64,000 nt of DNA from CALGKJ01 sp049322695 (GCA_049322695.1 JBMORW010000025.1:25237-89236), one strand, 5' to 3'; positions 7,805 to 16,666 are shown, numbered from the stretch's first letter. The notes: generated by a model from the letters alone, not told the origin. Numbers and translations: made by a program.

Positions 7805-7927
7805 AAATTTTGCTCTGCAAAATTCAGTCTCTAGTCTCTAGTCACTAGATTACGTAATACTTCGAAGTCCTGCTTAACCCAGTGAACAGTAACCAGTGAC
7901 CACGAATAACAGCATAGCTGTTATTCG
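7805..7927. repeat. Heptamer-array intergenic repeat, copy 2
   Basis: From left to right on the plus strand: a small hairpin (AATTTTGC-TCT-GCAAAATT, 7805-7823), an array with 7-base period (AGTCTCT AGTCTCT AGTCACT AG, 7825-7847), palindromes ATTACGTAAT and CTTCGAAG (about 7848-7867), a facing array (CAGTGAA CAGTAAC CAGTGAC), and a perfect 11-bp hairpin (7903-7913 with 7917-7927) that includes the last codons and stop of ftsY. It shares architecture and the CTTCGAAG core with 9120-9245. Confidence 0.75.
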
Positions 7928-9099
7928 GAGAATAACGCTTCCACAAAATCCTTTGGTATAAAATCCTGCATATCGTTTATTTTTTCTCCTACACCTACAA
8001 GCTTAACTGGTACACCAAGTTCTGATTTGATAGAAATCACTATACCGCCCTTTGCCGTACCGTCAAGCTTTGTCAGTATTATACCCGTAATATTTGCAAC
8101 TTCCTTAAAGAGCTTTGCCTGAGAAACTGCGTTCTGACCTGTTGTGGCATCCAGCACCAGTAAAACTTCCTTATGAGCCTCAGGATATTCCCTTTCTATT
8201 ACTCTGAATATTTTCTTCAGCTCTTCCATAAGATTTTTCTTATTGTGTAGTCTGCCTGCGGTATCACATATTAGCACATCTGTTTTTCTTGATTTTGCTG
8301 CATTTATTGCGTCAAAAATGACAGCTGCTGGATCTGCTCCTTCCTGATGCTTAATAACATCCACTCCTGATCTTTTTCCCCATACCTCCAGCTGATCTAT
8401 GGCAGCAGCTCTGAAGGTATCTGCTGCGGCAATAAGAACTTTTTTGCCTGACCTTTTCAGTCTGGCAGATATCTTCCCTATGGAGGTCGTTTTTCCAACA
8501 CCGTTGACTCCTATAATAAGTATAACCTCAGGAGAATGCTGACCTACCATTTCTGTCTGTTCTCCCAGCAGCTCAGATATTTCCTGCTTTAAAAGTCCCT
8601 TTATTTCCATGGGATCCTTTATGTTCTGCTGTTTAATTTTCAGCTTAAGGTCTTCTAGTATGTTCATAGTGGTTTCCACACCAACATCGGCAGTAATCAG
8701 TATTTCCTCAAGCTCGTCAAACAAATCCTCGTCTATGGCTCTAAAGCCGGCAAGTACATCGTTTATTTTTTCAGTGATATTCTTTCTTGTCTTAAAAAGA
8801 CCATCCTTCAGCTTCTGAAAGAAAGACGCCTTCTGTTCTCCTGCTTCCATTTCTTCATCTTCTTCCTCAAAAGGCAGTTCCTCATCTGCTTGGTTTCTTG
8901 ATTCAGTTGTAGCATCAGATTCAACAACATCCTCCTGTTCAGCCTCCAAGGCTTCTTCCTGCACCTCTATTTCCGTATCATTAAGGAGCATTGCTTCTAT
9001 CTCCTCATCTGAGTACTGCTCTTCGCCCTCTATCATCAATTCTTCATTTTCGTTTTTATCCTTATCCTTCTTAAACAACTTAGAAAAAAAATTTCCCAT
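7921..9099 (-). CDS. ftsY: Signal recognition particle receptor FtsY
   Basis: Membrane-associated SRP receptor GTPase. 392 residues from the ATG at 9099 (GGAGCGTGCATT site). Residues 1-90 form a strongly acidic extension rich in Glu and Asp, preceded by a short amphipathic MGNFFSKLFKKDK, which suits lipid binding. The NG domain follows: GVNGVGKTTSIGK is the G1 loop, CDTAGRLHNKKNLMEEL the G3 region and TKLDGTAKGG the G4/G5 region. It lies downstream of smc. The stop codon lies inside an 11-bp hairpin. An in-frame start six codons earlier is possible but lacks a ribosome site. Confidence 0.98.
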   Translation of the reverse strand: MGNFFSKLFKKDKDKNENEELMIEGEEQYSDEEIEAMLLNDTEIEVQEEALEAEQEDVVESDATTESRNQADEELPFEEEDEEMEAGEQKASFFQKLKDGLFKTRKNITEKINDVLAGFRAIDEDLFDELEEILITADVGVETTMNILEDLKLKIKQQNIKDPMEIKGLLKQEISELLGEQTEMVGQHSPEVILIIGVNGVGKTTSIGKISARLKRSGKKVLIAAADTFRAAAIDQLEVWGKRSGVDVIKHQEGADPAAVIFDAINAAKSRKTDVLICDTAGRLHNKKNLMEELKKIFRVIEREYPEAHKEVLLVLDATTGQNAVSQAKLFKEVANITGIILTKLDGTAKGGIVISIKSELGVPVKLVGVGEKINDMQDFIPKDFVEALFSE

Positions 9100-9119
9100 A
9101 ATGCACGCTCCAATCATTA

Positions 9120-9245
9120 TATTTACAGCTACTAGCTACTGGCTTCTAGCTACTAGGTTGAGTCATTTCTTCGAAGCCCTTCCGAAGGCTAGTGGCCAGT
9201 GGCTAGTAGCTGAAGACAAAGTAAGCTCTAGCTTACTTTGTCTTC
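9120..9245. repeat. Heptamer-array intergenic repeat, copy 1 (smc/ftsY)
   Basis: Plus strand: an array AGCTACT AGCTACT GGCTTCT AGCTACT (from about 9128), then GGTTGAG, the core CTTCGAAG (9170-9177) and CCTTCCGAAGG, then a facing array CTAGTGG CCAGTGG CTAGTAG, then a perfect 16-bp inverted repeat (9212-9227 with 9230-9245) with the smc TAG at its apex. The two arrays are imperfect complements of each other, so the region can fold into a long hairpin. It fills the smc-ftsY intergenic space inside what should be one operon. Confidence 0.8.
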
Positions 9246-12200
9246 TAATTTTACAGAAATCAATTTTGATACTCCGCTTTCTTCCATACTTACTCCGTAC
9301 AGACAGTCCGCAACCTCCATAGTTCCTTTTCTGTGTGTTACAATAATGAACTGTGTGGTCAAAGAAAACTCCTTAAGGAATTTTGCATACCTGTCAACAT
9401 TTGCATCATCCAGAGCTGCATCTATCTCATCCAGTACACAGAAGGGAGCAGGCTTCATCTTTAGTATTGCAAAGAGTAGAGCTATGGCAGTCAGGGCTCT
9501 TTCACCCCCGGATAAAAGCATCAGATTCTGAAGCTTTTTCCCCGGCGGCTTTGCTATGATTTCTATTCCCGACTCGAGTATGTTATCCTCATCAGCCAAT
9601 ATCAGCTGCGCATGACCACCGCCAAAAAGCTTTGCAAATACTTCCGTAAAGTTCTCATTTATTTTATGAAACTCTGTTAAAAACTGCTGCTTCATTGTTT
9701 CACAGATTTCTTCTATTACCTCAATCAGAGAATCTCTTGCTTTGGTCAGATCCTCTACCTGAGTATTCAGGAAGGTATATCTCTGACTTATTCTTTCATA
9801 TTCCTCTATGGCATTTACATTGACCACTCCCATTTCCCTGATTTCACCTTTCAGCTCCTCACACCTTCTGGATGCCCATCCCATGTTTATAGAATCATCC
9901 TTATAGCTTAATGCCTTGTAATAATTCATATCATAGGTTTCCAGCAGCTTAGTTTCTATATTTTCCAGCTCTACCTCTATTTTGGCATGCTGCATCTCTA
10001 TTTTATGCAAGCTGTTCTGCAAATCGGCAATATCTCTATTATTGGCTTTTTGCTTTTCCTCCAGCTCTTCCATGTCAGCATGCAGGGTTTCCTTCTCTGC
10101 ATTCTTTTTATCAAGCTCAGCCTTTAAGCCCTCTATTTCACTCTTAATACTCACAACTTCCAGCTTTTTATTTTCCAGCTGTTCTGACAGCATAGCTGCT
10201 TGCTGCGAGGATTTTTCCAGCTCCTCATCACTCTGCCTGATTTCTTGGTCAAGCTTTGCCAGCTTTTCTTCCAGGTCAAAAACAGTTTGCTCAAGAGATT
10301 TCTTATTTTCTTCTATGGCAGCCATCTTTACCTTAAGATCGGTTATTTCATTGTTATAGGCTTCCTTAGTATCCTTAAGCTGTTTTATTTCAGACTGCAG
10401 CCCGGAAATCTCATCCTCCAGAGCTGATCGTTCATTGTCCAGCTGCTCTGCCTGCTTGCTGTATTCCCCTATGGCCTCATAGCTCTGCTTGCATTCTTCC
10501 CCAAGGTCCGAAATTTCCTTTCTGCTTTTATTTATTCTTTCATCAAGGGCTTGTATCTCAGCAAGCAGATTATCATACTTGTTTTTACAGTTATTATGAT
10601 CTATCTGAAGCTTGTGGCTTTTACTGGTTTTTTCACTGATTCCCAAATCATAATCCGCCAGAAAATTCCTTGCTTCATCCAGCTTTGCACTTAATTCTTC
10701 ATAATCATGCTTCAGCTTATCATATTGCTTTCTGAGCTGCTCAATTTCATTCTTTCTCGAAAGAACAGATGTAATTACATTGTTCATACTTCCGCCTGTC
10801 ATAGAACCGCCTGCATTAATGACTTCTCCCGATAAGGTTACGATCTTGTACTCATAGTTCGATGCCCTTGCAAGCTTGATTGCAGTATCCATATATTTTA
10901 CTACGGCTGTTCTTCCCAATAGGCTGTGCATAATGTTTGACAGCTTCTTATCATACTGTATGAGCTCTGATGCAATGCCCACAAAGCCATCCACTTTAAA
11001 GCCTGCTTTCTCATTGTCATTAAAGCGTCTGGGCTTTACTGATGTTATAGGCAGGAACGTTGCTCTCCCAAGATTATTCTTTTTAAGGTATTCTATCAAT
11101 TCCTTTGCGTCATTTTCATTTTCCGTAATAATGCTCTGGACAGAGGCACCCAAGGCTATCTCAATTGCAGTAACATACTCTGACGGCACCTTTATGACTT
11201 CACCCACTGCTCCATAGAAGCCGCTGACCAGGTTTGAAGCTTCATGCATCAATGTTTTTACCGGCTTACTGTATCCACCGTGCTCCTTTTCCATCTCCTC
11301 CAAAACCTTCAGTCTTGAGCCTGCACTGTCTTTACTGCTTTTGACGGAGGAAATCTTTCCCTCCAAATCCTTGATGGCCTTTTCACAATACTCCTTCTTA
11401 TGCTTTAGTCCCTCAATGACATTTTCGCATTCATTGATTCTGTCATCGATGTCCTCAAGAGTTTCCTTTGTATGCAGGCTCGCCTCCTGCTTAGTGCTCT
11501 TCTGCTTTTCAATATGTTCAATATCAGCCTCTATCTGTTTTATTCGTCTGTTAATGTTATCAATAAAGGATTGAGCGCTGTTTATCTTGCTTTTTATATC
11601 AGAATTGCTGTTAATATAATCAAAAAGCTTTTGCTGCTTGTTTTCCATTTCAATTTCAATTGAACTCATGGACTTATATTTGGATTCATAGTCAGCAAGC
11701 TTTTCACTGACCAGCTTATTTATATCACTGTAAACCTTTACAAGATCCTCATGGTTTTTCCTGCTGGCTAAAAGACTTTGTACTCCGCTTTTATGCTCAG
11801 AACTCAGCTCTTTTTTTCTAAAGCTGAGCTTGCTGCTGTTTTCATTCAGGTTGTTTATTCTTTCCTGCAGAAGGTTACACTCGCCTTCAAGTTTCTCATT
11901 CATATTCTGCTTTGCATGAAGTTTTTCATTTACCTCACTGAAAGCATGCTCCAGGACAGTGAGCTCTTTTTTCATACCGGCATGTCTTTCCTCCAGTACA
12001 GCTCCCAGTCCTTGCTTTTCCTTAATCAGTTCCTGTATGCTTTCTTCGTCCTTTTTGATTGCTTCAAGCCTGCTTTTAAATTTATCTATACTGCCTATAA
12101 ACAGATTGACTTCGATTTTTTTCAGTTCTTCAGCAATGCTCCTGTATCTCTTGGCAACTTCTGCCTGCTCTTTCATTGGCTCCAGCTGACCTTCTATTTC

Positions 12201-12788
12201 CTCTATTATATCCTTTATTCTTATTATGTTCTGCTTTGTCTGCTCGAGCTTTTTCTCTGCTTCCTGCTTTCTCGTCTTATACTTCACTATCCCTGCCGCT
12301 TCTTCAAAAACCAGTCTTCTGTCCTCAGATTTATTGCTTAATATTTCATCAATACGACCTTGTCCGATAATAGAGTATCCATCCTTACCTATACCTGTGT
12401 CCATGAACAGCTCATAAATATCCTTCAGTCTGCAGTGAGTTTTATTAATATAGTACTCGCTTTCACCTGAGCGATATATTCTTCTCATTACGTTTATTTC
12501 ACTAAAATCCACGGGAAGCTTCTTATCGCTGTTATCTATGCAAAGTGATACCTCTGCAAAGCCAAGAGCTTTTTTCTGTTCGCTTCCGGCAAAAATAATA
12601 TCCTCCATCTTGCTTCCTCTTAGTGTTTTGGCACTTTGCTCACCCAAAACCCACCTTATGGCATCAGAAATATTACTCTTTCCGCTTCCGTTAGGTCCAA
12701 CGACAGCATTAATTGCGTCAGCAAAATTCAGTTCTATCTTTTCCGCAAAGGATTTAAAACCATGAATTTCCAACTGTTTAAGATACAA
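9228..12788 (-). CDS. smc: Chromosome partition protein SMC
   Basis: Condensin ATPase that loads on DNA with ScpA/ScpB and organises the chromosome. 1186 residues. Walker A GPNGSGKSN at 31-39; long coiled coils at about 170-490 and 670-1000; hinge around 500-650; ABC signature LSGGERALTAIALLFA and Walker B CVLDEIDAALDD near the C-terminus. I place the start at a TTG (12788), which gives the family N-terminus MYLKQLEIHGFKSFAEK and follows GGGAGTGG by 9 bases; an upstream TTG nine codons earlier has no such site. The last codons and stop are part of a perfect 16-bp inverted repeat. Confidence 0.98.
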   Translation of the reverse strand: MYLKQLEIHGFKSFAEKIELNFADAINAVVGPNGSGKSNISDAIRWVLGEQSAKTLRGSKMEDIIFAGSEQKKALGFAEVSLCIDNSDKKLPVDFSEINVMRRIYRSGESEYYINKTHCRLKDIYELFMDTGIGKDGYSIIGQGRIDEILSNKSEDRRLVFEEAAGIVKYKTRKQEAEKKLEQTKQNIIRIKDIIEEIEGQLEPMKEQAEVAKRYRSIAEELKKIEVNLFIGSIDKFKSRLEAIKKDEESIQELIKEKQGLGAVLEERHAGMKKELTVLEHAFSEVNEKLHAKQNMNEKLEGECNLLQERINNLNENSSKLSFRKKELSSEHKSGVQSLLASRKNHEDLVKVYSDINKLVSEKLADYESKYKSMSSIEIEMENKQQKLFDYINSNSDIKSKINSAQSFIDNINRRIKQIEADIEHIEKQKSTKQEASLHTKETLEDIDDRINECENVIEGLKHKKEYCEKAIKDLEGKISSVKSSKDSAGSRLKVLEEMEKEHGGYSKPVKTLMHEASNLVSGFYGAVGEVIKVPSEYVTAIEIALGASVQSIITENENDAKELIEYLKKNNLGRATFLPITSVKPRRFNDNEKAGFKVDGFVGIASELIQYDKKLSNIMHSLLGRTAVVKYMDTAIKLARASNYEYKIVTLSGEVINAGGSMTGGSMNNVITSVLSRKNEIEQLRKQYDKLKHDYEELSAKLDEARNFLADYDLGISEKTSKSHKLQIDHNNCKNKYDNLLAEIQALDERINKSRKEISDLGEECKQSYEAIGEYSKQAEQLDNERSALEDEISGLQSEIKQLKDTKEAYNNEITDLKVKMAAIEENKKSLEQTVFDLEEKLAKLDQEIRQSDEELEKSSQQAAMLSEQLENKKLEVVSIKSEIEGLKAELDKKNAEKETLHADMEELEEKQKANNRDIADLQNSLHKIEMQHAKIEVELENIETKLLETYDMNYYKALSYKDDSINMGWASRRCEELKGEIREMGVVNVNAIEEYERISQRYTFLNTQVEDLTKARDSLIEVIEEICETMKQQFLTEFHKINENFTEVFAKLFGGGHAQLILADEDNILESGIEIIAKPPGKKLQNLMLLSGGERALTAIALLFAILKMKPAPFCVLDEIDAALDDANVDRYAKFLKEFSLTTQFIIVTHRKGTMEVADCLYGVSMEESGVSKLISVKLEDKVS

Positions 12789-12954
12789 TCTCGTCCACTC
12801 CCGTAATTTTTTCAAAATTAGTGATTATCTGATGTTATTGCAAATATTTTAAGTACAACCACAATAGCAAATATAAATACCTAGTCTATTTTAACACAAT
12901 TGAACAAACATTAAAACATCAGAAAATTATAAAGTGTTTTCAAAAAAATGAATA

Positions 12955-12984
12955 CCTATTGTCCTGCATAAAGCTGACAATAGG
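12955..12984 (-). terminator. Intrinsic terminator after spoVS
   Basis: 9-bp perfect stem CCTATTGTC/GACAATAGG with a 12-base loop; the minus strand continues TATTCATTTTTTT. It separates spoVS from smc. The rest of 12789-12954 is AT-rich; a weak smc promoter candidate (TTGTGT, 18 bases, TATATT) can be read on the minus strand. Confidence 0.8.
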
Positions 12985-13021
12985 CTCTAATTCATAAACT
13001 GTATGTCCCCTTGGATAGCTA

Positions 13022-13282
13022 TTATCTTGGTTCAACAATGAACTTAATTGCAGTCCTATTCTCTCCATCTATATCGATTTCCGAGAAAGCAGGTACTACT
13101 ACCAGGTCTATTCCGTTTGGCGCTACGAAACCTCTAGTAATGGCTATTGCTTTAACTGCTTGGTTTACAGCGCCGGCACCAACTGCCTGAACCTCTGCCG
13201 TATTCTTATCTCTGAGCACTGCTGCAAGGGCGCCAGCTACAGACTTTGGCTGTGAATTAGCTGATACCTTTAGTACTTCCAT
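13022..13282 (-). CDS. spoVS: Stage V sporulation protein S
   Basis: 86 residues, the standard size. Begins MEVLKVSANSQPKSVAGALA and contains the conserved GAGAVNQAVKAIAITRGFVAP and GIDLVVVPAFSEIDIDGE. SpoVS is a small nucleic-acid-binding-like (Alba-fold) protein needed for spore coat assembly and dehydration in B. subtilis. The ribosome site is GGGGG before the ATG. It is a separate unit ending in a terminator. Confidence 0.97.
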   Translation of the reverse strand: MEVLKVSANSQPKSVAGALAAVLRDKNTAEVQAVGAGAVNQAVKAIAITRGFVAPNGIDLVVVPAFSEIDIDGENRTAIKFIVEPR

Positions 13283-13350
13283 TATTCATTCCCCCTGTAT
13301 TTGGACTGTGTATATATGTTTATATATTCTATAAATTCCTAATAATTCCT

Positions 13351-14424
13351 TCATATATTTACCAAGTCATAGTAATCTTTTTTAGACAGTATTCTTTCAT
13401 TATCGACAAATTTCGTCATAATACTGTGCCTTTCCACATTATTCCACTGTACTATCCTTATTTTCTTCATATTGAATTTATCCCTTATATATCTAATATT
13501 GCTTTTTTTCTGTCCGATTATATCCGATACATCCCTTGGATTGACGATTATCTCAATATCCTTCTCCTGCAGTCTGTTGATCTCAATCAGATATCCAAGC
13601 ATATCCCTATATATCATTGATTCAACCAGCTGTCTCATAGAGGGATGAAAAGGACCTGCCGCTACGTCCTTTCCAGGTATAATATTCTCTGTAGGCTGCA
13701 AGCCTATTCTTATTACATTTATATTATTTCTTTCAAAAAGAATCAACAGTGTTTTACATATCTCAACTGCAGCATCTAGCTTTAACGGCTCATACCGGCC
13801 CGATAAATATAGCTCCTCCATATAAGTATTTTTAATAACCAGGGCGGGATATATCCTTACAAGCTGTGGCTTCAAGGCTATTATTTCCTTAGCAGTCCTA
13901 ATACTTATTTCACGATTGTCTCCTGGAAGTCCGACCATCATCTGAAGTCCCAGCACAAAGCCGTATTCATGTATCAGCCCTGCCGCCTTTATCACATCTT
14001 CCCTGGTATGACCTCTTCTGCTGGCCTCAAGTACTTCCATGTCCATTGACTGTACCCCAAGCTCTATGGTATCTACACCGTATTTTTTTAGATTATCTAA
14101 TATTTCTCTGTTTATACAGTCGGGGCGTGTAGAGATTCTTATGCCTTCTACCTCACCCGTCCTGACGTATTTATATGCAGCTGACAATAGTCTCTCCTGC
14201 TGCTCCAATGGTATGGCCGTAAAGCTGCCTCCATAAAAGGCAACTTCTGTTATAGTGTTCTCGGCAGGTATTGTTTTCAGATACTCCTTTATTTTTATAA
14301 TAACATCCACATCATCAATCTCTCCAAGTTGTCCTGTTATTTTCTTCTGGTTGCAGAATATGCAATCATGTGGGCAGCCTTTATGAGGAACAAATATTGG
14401 TATAATATATTTAAGCTTACTCAT
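13351..14424 (-). CDS. Radical SAM protein, ELP3-like
   Basis: 357 residues from the ATG at 14424, which overlaps the rnc stop by 8 bases. The [4Fe-4S] motif CPHDCIFC is at residues 17-24 (CX3CX2C). Other motifs: EVAFYGGSFTAI, GIRISTRPDCIN, GVDTIELGVQSMD and VGLPGD, typical of the oxygen-independent ELP3/HemN-like branch of radical SAM enzymes. This family is often coupled to rnc-smc in Clostridia. There is no acetyltransferase domain, so it is not a full ELP3. The substrate is unknown; a tRNA or ribosome modification role is only a guess from context. Confidence 0.88.
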   Translation of the reverse strand: MSKLKYIIPIFVPHKGCPHDCIFCNQKKITGQLGEIDDVDVIIKIKEYLKTIPAENTITEVAFYGGSFTAIPLEQQERLLSAAYKYVRTGEVEGIRISTRPDCINREILDNLKKYGVDTIELGVQSMDMEVLEASRRGHTREDVIKAAGLIHEYGFVLGLQMMVGLPGDNREISIRTAKEIIALKPQLVRIYPALVIKNTYMEELYLSGRYEPLKLDAAVEICKTLLILFERNNINVIRIGLQPTENIIPGKDVAAGPFHPSMRQLVESMIYRDMLGYLIEINRLQEKDIEIIVNPRDVSDIIGQKKSNIRYIRDKFNMKKIRIVQWNNVERHSIMTKFVDNERILSKKDYYDLVNI

Positions 14425-15136
14425 GAACAATACCCAAATTCTCTATCGCTGCTTTAGCTGCTGCCTGTTGAGCATCCTTTTTGCTTCTCCCTGAGCCGCT
14501 GCCTAATAGCTTTTCATCAAGATATAGTGCCATTTCAAAAATCTTATCATGGTCAGGACCCTTTTCATCCAGTAGTTGATATATCAGCTTACCTAAGCTA
14601 TACTTTTGCACATGCTCCTGAAGGAAGGACTTATAGTCTGTTATTACTTTGTTTGATATAGAAGCCTCTATGGTGTCCTTCAAAGCATCTATTACAAATG
14701 CCCTGGCTTTATTGATGCCGCCGTCAATAAAAACTGCAGCAATTAAAGCTTCGAAAGCATCTGCCAATATGGATGCCCTTTTTCTGCCTCCGGTGTTTTC
14801 CTCTCCTCTGCTCATAAGAAGGTATTCCCCTATATTTATGCTTTCTGAAGCTGCATGCAGAGACTGCTCGCAGACTATCGCCGCTCTGGTCCTTGTCAGC
14901 ATGCCCTCGGGCATATCCTTACACTTTTTATATAAATACAAGCTAATAGTCATGTTTAAGATTGAATCTCCAAGAAACTCAAGTCTTTCGTTATGCTCCA
15001 GCTCTTCAGTCTTGCTGCCTGAGTATGAGCTGTGGGTAAGAGCAGTATTCAGCAATGATAAATCTTTAAAGCTGTAGCCTATTTTCTCCTGTACCTGCTT
15101 CAATTGAGAAGCTCTTTTTGAGTTTATGCCCTTCAA
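14417..15136 (-). CDS. rnc: Ribonuclease III
   Basis: Double-strand-specific endoribonuclease for rRNA and mRNA processing. 239 residues. The catalytic signature HNERLEFLGDSIL is at residues 48-60, the second acidic cluster is in LADAFEALIAAVFIDGG, and a double-stranded RNA-binding domain runs from about 160 to the end (DYKSFLQEHVQK to KKDAQQAAAKAAIENL). The start is a TTG (15136) with AAGGAGG 7 bases upstream. The leader carries a hairpin that may attenuate transcription. Confidence 0.97.
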   Translation of the reverse strand: MKGINSKRASQLKQVQEKIGYSFKDLSLLNTALTHSSYSGSKTEELEHNERLEFLGDSILNMTISLYLYKKCKDMPEGMLTRTRAAIVCEQSLHAASESINIGEYLLMSRGEENTGGRKRASILADAFEALIAAVFIDGGINKARAFVIDALKDTIEASISNKVITDYKSFLQEHVQKYSLGKLIYQLLDEKGPDHDKIFEMALYLDEKLLGSGSGRSKKDAQQAAAKAAIENLGIVHE

Positions 15137-15162
15137 ATGTTTTTCCTCCTTGCAACTAAAAA

Positions 15163-15184
15163 GGGACTGGAAAAATCCAATCCC
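15163..15184 (-). terminator. Intrinsic terminator or attenuator in the rnc leader
   Basis: Minus strand GGGATTGGA / TCCAGTCCC, 9 bp with one G-U pair and a 4-base loop, then TTTTTAG. It lies about 100 bases beyond the fabF stop but downstream of a promoter candidate (15231-15260), so it can act both as the fabF terminator and as an attenuator of rnc. Confidence 0.75.
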
Positions 15185-15230
15185 ATAATCTCAATACAGA
15201 TTGGTAATTCTATCCTTCTTCTCAATCTAT

Positions 15231-15260
15231 ATTGTACATCAGTTCTTTATATTTATTCAA
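15231..15260 (-). promoter_or_regulatory. Promoter candidate for rnc
   Basis: Minus strand -35 TTGAAT (15260-15255), 18 bases, -10 TACAAT (15236-15231). A transcript would start near 15224, about 90 bases before the rnc start, and would include the hairpin at 15163-15184. Confidence 0.6.
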
Positions 15261-15284
15261 CATTTTATGGCGAAGGCCGGAGTA

Positions 15285-16526
15285 CTAATCATATTTTCTG
15301 AGTACTATGGAAGCATTGTGACCTCCAAAGCCCAAGGAATTTGAAAGAGCATATCTTACTTCCCTGTTTATCGCTTTGTTGGGAACATAGAATAAATCAC
15401 ATTCCTCATCAGGATTTGTGTAGTTTATAGTTGGAGGAATAACTCCCTCATTTATTGCCATTAGACATGCAATTGCTTCTACTGCTCCGGCTGCTCCCAG
15501 CATATGTCCTGTCATGGACTTGGTAGAGCTCACTGCAACCTTATATGCATGTTCACCCATCAGAGTCTTAATTGCAAGTGATTCGTTCTTATCATTCATG
15601 TCGGTTGAAGTACCATGTGCATTGATATAGTCTATTTCGTGAGGTGATATTCCTGCATCCTTTATGGCTTCAGCCATTGACCTTACTGCACCGTCACCTC
15701 CGGGAGCTGTAGCGGTTATGTGATATGCCTCACCTGTTGCTCCATAGCCGACTATTTCACCGTATATACTCGCCCCTCTCTTTAATGCATGCTCCAGATC
15801 TTCAAGTATAAGTATACCTGCACCTTCACCCATAACAAAACCATCTCTCTCCTTGTCAAAAGGTCTGCTGGCCGTTGCAGGATCGTCGTTTCTGGTGGAC
15901 ATTGCTTTCATAGCACAAAAACCTGCAAAGGACAAAGGAGTAATGGAAGCCTCAGCACCTCCGCTTATCATTATATCTGCTGCCCCTCTTTGAATCATCT
16001 TGAAGGCCTCACCTATTGCATTTGTTGAAGATGCGCAGGCAGTAACTATAGTGGTATTGGGCCCCTTTGCATTGAAGGCTATAGATATGTTTCCTGCTGC
16101 AATATTGGATATCATCATAGGAACGAAAAAAGGGCTTATTCTGCCTGGACCTTTTTGTTTCAGTACATCATGTTGAGCTTCCAGTGTCTCCATTCCGCCA
16201 ATACCTGAACCCAGACATACTCCAAATCTGTTATTGTCTATCTCCTCAATATTAAGCTTAGAATCCTCTACAGCCTGCTTTGCAGCCGCTACTGCATATT
16301 GCGTATACCGGTCCATTCTTCTGACTTCTTTTTTGTCTATATATTCAGAAGGCTCGAAATCCTTGACTTCAGCACCTATCTTTGTATCAAAATCAGTAGT
16401 ATCAAACCTGGTTACAAGCCCTACACCGTTACGTCCTTCCTTTAAGCCTTCAAAAAATTTTTCCTTGCCTATACCTATCGGTGTTACAGCTCCTATTCCC
16501 GTTATTACAACTCTTCTATTGTTCAA
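15285..16526 (-). CDS. fabF: 3-oxoacyl-[acyl-carrier-protein] synthase II (FabF)
   Basis: Elongating ketoacyl-ACP synthase of type II fatty-acid synthesis. The Cys-His-His triad is visible: Cys in TIVTACASSTNAIG (about 163), His in NAHGTSTDMND (about 303), His in SSTKSMTGHMLGAAG (about 340). I prefer the TTG at 16526 (413 residues, MNNRRVVITGIGAVTPIG), because the ATG three codons earlier touches the AGGAG site with no spacing, whereas the TTG is 9 bases away. It is last in the fab cluster and is separated from acpP by a terminator. Confidence 0.96.
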   Translation of the reverse strand: MNNRRVVITGIGAVTPIGIGKEKFFEGLKEGRNGVGLVTRFDTTDFDTKIGAEVKDFEPSEYIDKKEVRRMDRYTQYAVAAAKQAVEDSKLNIEEIDNNRFGVCLGSGIGGMETLEAQHDVLKQKGPGRISPFFVPMMISNIAAGNISIAFNAKGPNTTIVTACASSTNAIGEAFKMIQRGAADIMISGGAEASITPLSFAGFCAMKAMSTRNDDPATASRPFDKERDGFVMGEGAGILILEDLEHALKRGASIYGEIVGYGATGEAYHITATAPGGDGAVRSMAEAIKDAGISPHEIDYINAHGTSTDMNDKNESLAIKTLMGEHAYKVAVSSTKSMTGHMLGAAGAVEAIACLMAINEGVIPPTINYTNPDEECDLFYVPNKAINREVRYALSNSLGFGGHNASIVLRKYD

Positions 16527-16666
16527 TTTCTTCATCTCCTATCTAATTTGTATACTGCTGTTTTTCAATCATATATATAAAGCATAAGCGCATGTTAGCT
16601 TCAGAATATTGAGTAATAAAGAACAATTATTCCATTTTTTGTAAAGAGATTCCCTGTACAAAAAAT

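Noticed and set aside
7805..9245. Heptamer arrays considered as a CRISPR array
   Set aside because: Units are 7 bases with no unique spacers of uniform length, and no cas genes are present.
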